Positions 5,113-10,597 of a DNA stretch of 10,597 nucleotides are shown here, piece after piece (the stretch's first letter is position 1; every line of letters begins with the position of its first letter). Below the pieces are notes generated by a model. That model saw only the letters and a program-made list of their open reading frames with translations. It made no database searches and had not been told where the DNA came from. Made by a program: the position numbers and the translations under genes. This DNA is from Chlamydiota bacterium. Its GTDB lineage: Bacteria > Chlamydiota > Chlamydiia > Chlamydiales > Rhabdochlamydiaceae. The stretch is taken from contig JAAKFC010000039.1 in the NCBI GenBank assembly GCA_011065225.1, forward strand, positions 1 through 10,597, given 5' to 3'.

Positions 5113-7775
5113 TCCCCCCAATTTTTTCCAATAGAAATATCAACAGTAAGTGGAATTTTTAATTGCATCACTCCTTCCATCATCGTTTGTACTTCTTTAG
5201 CTAGAACATCCACCTCATCATCTGGAGCTTCAAAAATGAGTTCGTCATGAATTTGCAAGAGCATTTTGCTCGTCTGAAGCGTATTCTGGATTTTGATCAT
5301 TGCGATTTTTATGAGATCTGCAGCGGTTCCTTGCAAAGGTGTATTGACAGCAAGTCTTTCTGCGGCAGCTCGGATGAAGGAATTTTTACTATCGATTTCT
5401 GGAATAGGCCTCCTGCGGCCCAAAAGGGTGAGGGAATATCCTTTTTCCCGCACACTCTGTTTGCAATATTCGAGATAGTCGCGCACTTTGCCATACCGCT
5501 GAAAGTAGGTGTCGATGAAAGCTTTGGCTTCTTCTATTGGGACTCCAATTTCTTTCGAGAGACCAAAAGCACCTTGTCCATAGAGGATGCCAAAGTTGAC
5601 GGCTTTTGCTGCATGACGCATTTGCTTCGTCACCTCTTCGAGAGGCATCCCATAAACGAGTGAGGCGGTATAGGTGTGAATGTCTTCCCCTTCCTGAAAT
5701 GCTTTGATGAGGGTGGGGTCGTCGCTGAGATGAGCTAAAAGCCGCAACTCGATTTGCGAATAGTCGGCTGATAAAAAACTTGCGTCTGATTTTTCAGGAA
5801 TGAAAGCAGTGCGAATTTTGCGCCCTTCTTCTGTGCGGACTGGAATATTTTGCAAATTCGGATCTTGGCAGGAGAGGCGTCCTGTTGCCGTGGTTGTCTG
5901 ATTGAATGTACAGTGAATGCGCCCCGTTTTGGGATCGATTTGTTTAGGCAGAGCATCGACATAGGTCGAGCGCAGTTTTTCCAGGGCTCGGTATTCGAGA
6001 ACTTTTCCAATGATGGGATGGACATCGCGCACATTTTCAAGTACATCGGCACTGGTCGAATAGCCTGTTGCTGTTTTTTTTGCAGGGCGAATCCCCATTC
6101 GCTCAAAGAGCACTCCGCCGGTTTGTTTGGGAGAGTTGAGATTGAATGTTTCGCCAGCATAATTGAAAATCATTTCTCTGATCTCGCCAATCGATACTTC
6201 TAGATGGGCATGCATAGCAGCCAATTGGTCTTTGTCGATGAAAATGCCGGTTTCTTCCATCGCGAAAAGAACGGAAATAAGAGGAAGCTCAATCTCGGTG
6301 AAGAGACTCGTCAGGTTTTCCTTCTCAATTTCCTTTGCAAAAAGATCTTTGAGGCGATAGGTATAATCGACATCTTCTGCGCAATAAGCTGCGGCTTTTT
6401 CGATGGGAACCTCTAACATGGAAATCTGTTTTTTCCCTTTGCCAATGAGATCGGAGATCGGGGTCTTCACTTTGCCAAAATGCTCAAGAGAGAGTATGTC
6501 GAGGCCATGGCGTTGCTTTTGAGGGGCGATCAAATAGGATGCAAGCATTGTATCAAACCCGATGTTTGCAACTTCAATTCCTACTCGTTTGAGAATGTGC
6601 AAATCATATTTGATGTTGTGTCCAAAAAATGAATTTTTAGAGTTTTCCAAAAGGGGTTTAAAATGACCTAGCACTTTTTCCTTAGGAATATTTCCGTTGA
6701 GAGGGATATACCAAGCTCGTTTTGCGCCATCGCTAATGCCAATGCCGACAAGTTCTGCTTGCATGGTGTTCAGTGATGTAGATTCTGTGTCGATGCAGAG
6801 TTCTTTTTTTGTCTCAAGTTTTGCAATGAGCCTTGCGAGTTCCCCCTCATCGTTGATGAGTGTGTACTCTACGTCACTTTCGCCATTTTCGAAGTCGAGC
6901 TCGAGTTCCTCGCTTTTTTTTTCCGGCAATTGCAGTTCTTTTAGCAGGGTTAGGAAGTGCATTTCTTGGTAAAGGGCCTTCACTTTTTTTAAATCTGGCT
7001 CTTTTAGACGAAAGAAATCCTCTTCTTTTGGAAATGCAATTCCTATGTGGATTGTGGCGAGTTTTTTCGAGAGAATAGCGGAATCTTTTTCTTCTTCAAC
7101 GATTTCTCTTTTTTTGCCCTTGAGCTTTTCGGGGTGAGACAGAATTGTCTCCAAGGTTCCAAATTCATTTAAAAGAGCTGCTGCCGTTTTTGGGCCAATT
7201 CCGGGAAGTCCTGGAATATTGTCCGATGCATCGCCCATCATGGCCAAAAGATCGATGATTTGCTCGGGGAAGACCCCAAATTTCTCCTTCACCTGAGCTC
7301 GTTTCATGATGAGGTTATTTTTGTGGATATTCAAGACGAAAACATGCTCGGAAACAAGCTGGCATAAATCTTTATCACTCGAACACAGATACGTTGTAAC
7401 CCCTTTTTTTTCACTCCACTTGGCAATGCTTCCCATCACATCATCTGCTTCAACACCCGAGACTGAAAGGTAGGGAATACCTGCCATCTCACAAAATTCT
7501 AGGGACCACTCCAGTTGGTAAGCGAGATCGTCTGGCATTCCACTTCGATGAATTTTGTAGTCGCTATAGAGTTCTTTGCGGCTTTTTGTGTTTTCGGGAC
7601 CATCAAAGACACATACGAGATGCTTTGGAGAATGTTCTTTGATTAGTTTGAAGACAGAGCGGATGAAACCATAGAGGGCATTTGTCGATTCCCCCTTGGG
7701 ATTCGTCATAGGGCCAATGGCGTAATAAGAGCGGAAAAGAAAATTAACCGCATCTAGTACATAGAGTTCTTTCAC
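5106..7775 (-). CDS. polA: DNA polymerase I with 5'-nuclease, 3'-5' exonuclease and polymerase domains
   Basis: DNA polymerase I removes RNA primers and fills gaps in replication and excision repair. The 889-aa protein has all three domains. The 5'-nuclease (about 1-285) keeps the acidic residues in VFDGP, GVEADD (107-112), SSDKD (132-136) and GDASDNIPGLPGIGPK (181-196). The 3'-5' exonuclease is apparently active: Asp329 and Glu331 in DTE, Asp391 in NIKYD, and Tyr464/Asp468 in YCAED. The polymerase domain has motif A LSADYSQIELR (Asp671), the O-helix RHAAKAVNFGILYG (720-733) with Phe728 and Tyr732, and motif C QIHDE (His843, Asp844, Glu845). Many bacterial PolA proteins have lost the proofreading residues, so their retention is informative. 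The start is GTG, overlapping the sppA stop as GTGA (7772-7775), with no good Shine-Dalgarno; translation is probably coupled to sppA. Confidence 0.98.
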   Translation of the reverse strand: MKELYVLDAVNFLFRSYYAIGPMTNPKGESTNALYGFIRSVFKLIKEHSPKHLVCVFDGPENTKSRKELYSDYKIHRSGMPDDLAYQLEWSLEFCEMAGIPYLSVSGVEADDVMGSIAKWSEKKGVTTYLCSSDKDLCQLVSEHVFVLNIHKNNLIMKRAQVKEKFGVFPEQIIDLLAMMGDASDNIPGLPGIGPKTAAALLNEFGTLETILSHPEKLKGKKREIVEEEKDSAILSKKLATIHIGIAFPKEEDFFRLKEPDLKKVKALYQEMHFLTLLKELQLPEKKSEELELDFENGESDVEYTLINDEGELARLIAKLETKKELCIDTESTSLNTMQAELVGIGISDGAKRAWYIPLNGNIPKEKVLGHFKPLLENSKNSFFGHNIKYDLHILKRVGIEVANIGFDTMLASYLIAPQKQRHGLDILSLEHFGKVKTPISDLIGKGKKQISMLEVPIEKAAAYCAEDVDYTYRLKDLFAKEIEKENLTSLFTEIELPLISVLFAMEETGIFIDKDQLAAMHAHLEVSIGEIREMIFNYAGETFNLNSPKQTGGVLFERMGIRPAKKTATGYSTSADVLENVRDVHPIIGKVLEYRALEKLRSTYVDALPKQIDPKTGRIHCTFNQTTTATGRLSCQDPNLQNIPVRTEEGRKIRTAFIPEKSDASFLSADYSQIELRLLAHLSDDPTLIKAFQEGEDIHTYTASLVYGMPLEEVTKQMRHAAKAVNFGILYGQGAFGLSKEIGVPIEEAKAFIDTYFQRYGKVRDYLEYCKQSVREKGYSLTLLGRRRPIPEIDSKNSFIRAAAERLAVNTPLQGTAADLIKIAMIKIQNTLQTSKMLLQIHDELIFEAPDDEVDVLAKEVQTMMEGVMQLKIPLTVDISIGKNWGEC

Positions 7776-8824
7776 GGCTGGTATAGGTAGAGAATTTGTC
7801 CACTCATTTCCGAAGTGGTGTAGGCCCCTGTAGGGAAGATATGTTTGATTTTTCCGCCCAGGAGGCTTGTCTTATTTTCTGCTAGTTCTTTGAGAATAGA
7901 TTGATAAGGCTCAATTTCAAGCACCTGATATTTATCCTCTTCTTTTATGCCTGCCGCTTTAACAAGAGCAGCTAAGGCCTGATCATAACTTGCATTACCA
8001 TTATCAATGTAACCCAATTCTTGCGCTTTTTCAGCAGCAAAGACATTGGCTCCATATTCATTTACGAGTTCTTCTTTATTGAGCCTCTTGCGATTTTCAG
8101 TTACCACATTGACAAATGTAACATATTCGCTTGCTAAAATCGCTTTGATCGAATCATCTTCTCCTGGCTTCCAGGGACGGAAAGGATTCAAAGCATCTTT
8201 ATTTTTTCCTTCCGTGAGTGTCAAAGATTGAATACCGACTTTTTCCATAGCGCCTGAGAAATTGAAAGCGGGACCAATGCGTACGCCTACTGAGCCAATC
8301 ACGCTGTTTTCAGTAGAGTAAATTTGATCAGCAGCAGAGGAGATGTACATGCCTCCTGATGCGCAAAGGCCATCGACAAAAGCATAGATAGGAACTTTGT
8401 ATTTTTCTTTATACTCCTTAAGAAGTTGATAGATTGCACTGCTATCTGTAGCTGTTCCACCTGGAGTATTTACATGTAAAAGAATTCCTTTGACTCGATT
8501 GCCCTTCAAAACTCCATCTTGGGAATCGAGGAGCACGTCTTTGAAATATTTTTCCTTCAACTTACTTGTTCCAATGACCCCATGGACATTGATACGCAAA
8601 ATGACCGGAGTAGTATCAGGCAAGAGCTTTCGATTCCAATTCGCATCCGCGCTCACGGAGAGTTGGCTTTTATCGGGCATGGAAACAGTATTTGAGACAG
8701 CGCCGATGCCGATGATAATTAAGAAACCCCCTAGCGCAATGCCAATAACAACAGCAAAAGATTTCACAAACCCGCGCAGGGCTGAAATAAAGATGGATTC
8801 TCGACTGATATTCATAGAGATCAT
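7772..8824 (-). CDS. sppA: Signal peptide peptidase SppA/SohB, short single-domain type
   Basis: This membrane-anchored serine protease (family S49) degrades leftover signal peptides and damaged membrane proteins. The 350-aa protein is the short form with one protease domain, unlike the tandem roughly 620-aa E. coli SppA. It has one N-terminal transmembrane helix (about 22-44) and a domain beginning ILRINVHGVIG (75-85). Next come VNTPGGTATDS (118-128), the nucleophile loop GLCASGGMYISSAAD with Ser156, and GSVGVRIG (177-184). The general-base lysine is expected at Lys209 (GKNKDALNPF), by comparison with the Ser/Lys dyad of B. subtilis SppA. The C-terminal tail beyond about 295 is not conserved in my memory of the family. 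ATG at 8824 has AGGA (8829-8832) 4 nt upstream; Met4 is an alternative. It is the first gene of the leftward block. The Chlamydia counterpart is usually named sohB. Confidence 0.93.
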   Translation of the reverse strand: MISMNISRESIFISALRGFVKSFAVVIGIALGGFLIIIGIGAVSNTVSMPDKSQLSVSADANWNRKLLPDTTPVILRINVHGVIGTSKLKEKYFKDVLLDSQDGVLKGNRVKGILLHVNTPGGTATDSSAIYQLLKEYKEKYKVPIYAFVDGLCASGGMYISSAADQIYSTENSVIGSVGVRIGPAFNFSGAMEKVGIQSLTLTEGKNKDALNPFRPWKPGEDDSIKAILASEYVTFVNVVTENRKRLNKEELVNEYGANVFAAEKAQELGYIDNGNASYDQALAALVKAAGIKEEDKYQVLEIEPYQSILKELAENKTSLLGGKIKHIFPTGAYTTSEMSGQILYLYQP

Positions 8825-8869
8825 CTTATCCTATGGTGCTTTTTATTCCCAATTTTTTCATAATTAAGC

Positions 8870-9034
8870 TATACGGCACGCCGCTTGGTTCTGTGAATTT
8901 TGGCGGCGAGATTTTTTGTTTCAGTGCATTGCGGAGGGCGAAGTAAACTTGGGACAGTTTGCGAGACCGAGCTGAGCGCTGGGGCAAAAAAGATGCCGAT
9001 GAAAATTCACTAGACTAAAACGGCGTGCCGTATA
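8870..9034. repeat. Long imperfect palindrome (165 bp) with 14-bp perfect terminal inverted repeats, MITE-like
   Basis: TATACGGCACGCCG (8870-8883) and CGGCGTGCCGTATA (9021-9034) are perfect inverted copies. Pairing continues inward almost in register: GTGAATTTT 8893-8901 with AAAATTCAC 9002-9010, TTTTTTG 8912-8918 with CAAAAAA 8985-8991, CAGTGC 8922-8927 with GCGCTG 8976-8981 (one G-T wobble), and an apex GTAAACT/AGTTTGC around a 6-nt loop (8950-8955). It fills nearly all of the spacer between the divergent sppA and mscS-like genes and codes for no protein I can defend. The ends begin and finish in TATA, so a TA or TATA target duplication, as made by Tc1/mariner-like elements, is compatible but cannot be separated from the palindrome itself. 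A non-autonomous mobile element is my best guess; a structured RNA or bidirectional regulatory site is the alternative. Confidence 0.72.
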
Positions 9035-10101
9035 TGGAACCAGAAAAAATTCTTTCCGAGCAGTGGTGGCTCATCGAAATAGCCATCGTTCTTGGAGTCG
9101 CCATCATTTTGAGTTTTGTGCTCAAAAAAATTGTCAAAGTAATCCGAAAAAAGATTGCACAAAAGCAAGGTTTTTGGAAAAAACGGATCCATAAGATCAT
9201 CCACATGCCTCTGCAGACAGCCATTTGGAGTTTTGGCTTGGCATATGTAGCAGACAACATTGCCACGCATTTTGGTCTTGATTCCCTTACCAAGTATACA
9301 GGGCCCCTCAAAGGGGCTCTTGTTGTGGTTTGCTTTGGCTGGCTCATCTTGCGCTGGCTCAAAGCAGCCTTCAAACACTTAGCAGATAAGTCGCAAAAAT
9401 TTGGAGTGGCTCCTAGCACCATTTTTGGCATAAGCAAGCTTTGCTCGATTTTAGTCGTGATCATTGTTTTGATGATCATCTTTCAAATCTTTGGTATTGG
9501 AATAGCCCCCCTTCTCGCCTTTGGTGGAATTGGTGTAGCGGGTTTAGCATTTGCAGCGAAAGACATTATTGCTAATTTTTTTGGGGGAGTCATGCTCCAT
9601 TTTGCCAGCATCTTTTCCATTGGAGATGAAGTGGTGATCCCCGATAAATCTAACTTTGAGGGAGTGGTAAAAGAAATTGGCTGGTACATCACCGTGATTG
9701 AGGATTACTACCGAAGGCCTGTTTACTTCCCCAATGCGCTATTTACAAGTTCTCAAGTAATCAACGAGTCCCGTCGCTCGCACCGCCGTATAAAAGAAAC
9801 GATCACAATTGGATACGATGCCCTCCCGAACTTGGAAAAAATCATTGCAGATCTCAATGAGAAAATCGGGGCTCATCCTGAAGTGGACAATTCCCAGAGT
9901 TTTTCAATTACCTTCTTCAAATTTGGAGATTATGGTCTTCAAATCTATATTTACCTCTTGGTTTATAAGATGGGATACATTAAATTCTTACGAACAAAAC
10001 AGGAAATCTTCCTCATCATTGAGGAGGTTGTAAGCAAATATGGGGCTGAGTTCTGCTATCCAACAACCAATGTCCATCTGACTCAAGTCCCGCCAAAATA
10101 A
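9034..10101 (+). CDS. MscS family small-conductance mechanosensitive channel
   Basis: MscS-type channels open under membrane tension and release solutes during hypo-osmotic shock. From the ATG the protein has 355 aa, somewhat longer than E. coli MscS (286 aa). Hydrophobic helices lie at about 13-31, 61-75 (weak), 95-111 and 134-155. The pore-lining helix follows, with the Gly/Ala-rich GGIGVAGLAFAAKD (164-177) and IANFFGGVML. The cytoplasmic beta domain begins IGDEVVIPD (196-204) and includes FPNALFTSSQVINESR (232-247). A mixed alpha/beta C-terminal domain completes the vestibule. The start is uncertain: ATG 9034 has no Shine-Dalgarno and its A is the last base of the palindrome at 8870-9034, while an in-frame GTG at 9025 lies wholly inside the palindrome. 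No better start exists downstream before the first helix. The 113-aa gene follows 9 nt later and is probably co-transcribed. Confidence 0.9.
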   Translation: MEPEKILSEQWWLIEIAIVLGVAIILSFVLKKIVKVIRKKIAQKQGFWKKRIHKIIHMPLQTAIWSFGLAYVADNIATHFGLDSLTKYTGPLKGALVVVCFGWLILRWLKAAFKHLADKSQKFGVAPSTIFGISKLCSILVVIIVLMIIFQIFGIGIAPLLAFGGIGVAGLAFAAKDIIANFFGGVMLHFASIFSIGDEVVIPDKSNFEGVVKEIGWYITVIEDYYRRPVYFPNALFTSSQVINESRRSHRRIKETITIGYDALPNLEKIIADLNEKIGAHPEVDNSQSFSITFFKFGDYGLQIYIYLLVYKMGYIKFLRTKQEIFLIIEEVVSKYGAEFCYPTTNVHLTQVPPK

Positions 10102-10102
10102 C

Positions 10103-10106
10103 GGAG
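10103..10106 (+). promoter_or_regulatory. Ribosome binding site for the 113-aa membrane protein
   Basis: GGAG lies 4 nt before the ATG at 10111 and just after the TAA of the channel gene. The spacing is slightly short but supports this ATG and joint transcription of the two genes. Confidence 0.45.
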
Positions 10107-10110
10107 TAAT

Positions 10111-10452
10111 ATGAAAATAGGCGAAGTTTCTTCCCAAGGCATTTCTTCGATCTCCAAAATGACTCCCTTTTATACTGAAGCAGCGCAGATGAAAGAGATC
10201 TATTCGAATTCTATTTGTAGCTTGAAATCTCGTCATCGCATTGGTGAAACCATCATGCAGATGGTCGAGACATTTGCTATGCTTGCCCTGCTCCCTTTTT
10301 TCATTTACACCTTCTTTCTTGCGTCGGTATCCCTCATCTTCCTGCCGGTTTTGCTGATCTTGATTCCCTTCGTTATTATGGGTGATTTAGTGCGCGAAAT
10401 TCTCCATACCTTCCTTCCTTGGATTTTTCCTGATCCTAGATACCGGTACTAA
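10111..10452 (+). CDS. Small membrane protein of unknown function, bilobed hydrophobic core
   Basis: I do not recognise a family for this 113-aa protein. The first 45 residues are polar and Ser/Thr/Met-rich (MKIGEVSSQGISSISK at the start) with no signal peptide. Residues 54-91 form an almost uncharged hydrophobic stretch of about 38 residues, interrupted by Pro62, Pro79 and Pro86. It is long enough for two closely spaced transmembrane helices or a re-entrant hairpin. GDLVREILH follows, then a Trp/Pro-rich end, FPDPRYRY. In a chlamydial genome, a short protein with a polar N-terminus and a bilobed hydrophobic domain of about 40-60 residues recalls type III-secreted inclusion-membrane (Inc) proteins. 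That is an inference from shape only. The alternative is an accessory membrane protein of the channel gene that ends 9 nt upstream. The presence of a Shine-Dalgarno and the tight spacing argue that it is a real gene. Confidence 0.7.
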   Translation: MKIGEVSSQGISSISKMTPFYTEAAQMKEIYSNSICSLKSRHRIGETIMQMVETFAMLALLPFFIYTFFLASVSLIFLPVLLILIPFVIMGDLVREILHTFLPWIFPDPRYRY

Positions 10453-10597
10453 TACCATTTATCAGAAATATCTACCACACCCCCGCTCGCCTTGCTCGCT
10501 AGAGATCACAGAGCACACAGAGGCGACTTCGTCGTTATACAGATCGTGATTCAAAAATCGGTTTTTCACGGCGTCGACTTATCCTCAAATTTGTCAC
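10453..10597. other. Non-coding tail with small inverted repeats
   Basis: No coding sequence is supported. GCTCGC occurs twice close together (10483-10497 region). CGAC-TTC-GTCG (10524-10534) forms a 4-bp stem, and CGTGA (10545-10549) can pair with TCACG (10566-10570) around an A-rich/T-rich inner part. None is followed by a T-tract that would make a convincing terminator. The run of inverted repeats resembles the beginning of another palindromic element cut by the window edge, but this cannot be decided here. Confidence 0.3.

Larger units (their letters stand above)
783..8824 (-). other. Probable six-gene operon sppA-polA-coaE-rho-cydA-cydB
   Basis: All six genes run leftward with no room for independent regulatory regions: a 4-nt GTGA overlap, a junction between a 16-nt overlap and a 2-nt gap depending on the coaE start, a 1-nt gap, a 37-nt gap and a 4-nt ATGA overlap. 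No hairpin with a T-tract lies between any pair. Weak or absent Shine-Dalgarno sequences at polA and cydA suggest translational coupling. The sppA-polA-coaE-rho part matches the order I recall for C. trachomatis, whereas cydAB lies elsewhere in that genome. The 37-nt rho/cydA gap is the only place for an extra promoter. The promoter of the block must lie between 8825 and about 9030, largely within the palindrome there. Confidence 0.75.

Noticed and set aside
5847..6203. Plus-strand frame inside polA
   Set aside because: It is antisense to the PolA polymerase domain, which is intact across the region; nothing supports separate coding.
783..8824. Horizontal acquisition of the polA-rho-cydAB block
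   Set aside because: Gene order for the first four genes matches what I recall of chlamydial chromosomes, all genes are intact, and base composition looks similar along the block, so vertical inheritance with a local rearrangement is simpler.
9010..9479. Two minus-strand frames opposite the MscS-like gene
   Set aside because: Both are antisense to the transmembrane part of the channel and share no recognisable domain; no start signal supports them.
10545..10570. Intrinsic terminator for the 113-aa gene
   Set aside because: CGTGA/TCACG can pair, but the internal TTTTT is part of the stem and no T-tract follows; it is also about 90 nt past the stop. Not strong enough to call.

Overview
The window looks like chromosomal DNA from a member of the Chlamydiota, most likely an environmental (non-Chlamydiaceae) lineage. 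The main evidence is the co-directional run sppA-polA-coaE-rho. From memory this is the order found in Chlamydia trachomatis (CT494 to CT491, read in the transcribed direction). The genes are full length with intact catalytic residues, and G+C is moderate, roughly mid-40s per cent by eye. The genus cannot be fixed from sequence alone. There are no rRNA or tRNA genes, no CRISPR array, no transposase gene and no clear prophage.

Layout. Positions 1-268 are non-coding and end in a 132-bp long imperfect palindrome. It lies directly against a perfect Shine-Dalgarno and the GTG start of a DJ-1/PfpI-family gene (269-772, +). Ten bases later this gene converges with a six-gene leftward block spanning 8824 to 783. 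In transcription order the block is sppA, polA, coaE, rho, cydA and cydB. Junctions are very tight: GTGA overlap sppA/polA, about end-to-start polA/coaE, 1 nt coaE/rho, 37 nt rho/cydA and ATGA overlap cydA/cydB. It is very probably one operon with translational coupling. Positions 8825-9033 separate divergent genes and are almost filled by a second long palindrome (8870-9034) with 14-bp perfect terminal inverted repeats. Its right end runs into the start codon of an MscS-family channel gene (9034-10101, +). A 113-aa membrane protein of unknown function follows 9 nt later (10111-10452, +). The last 145 bases are non-coding.

How the genes fit together. The leftward block mixes information processing (DNA polymerase I, Rho), CoA synthesis (dephospho-CoA kinase), membrane-protein turnover (SppA/SohB protease) and a bd-type quinol oxidase (CydAB) that gives oxygen-dependent respiration or oxygen scavenging. 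The rightward pair is membrane-related. No novel multi-gene defence or biosynthetic system is visible. The least explained features are the two long palindromes, both touching translation-start regions, and the 113-aa membrane protein, whose hydrophobic core resembles chlamydial inclusion-membrane (Inc) proteins.
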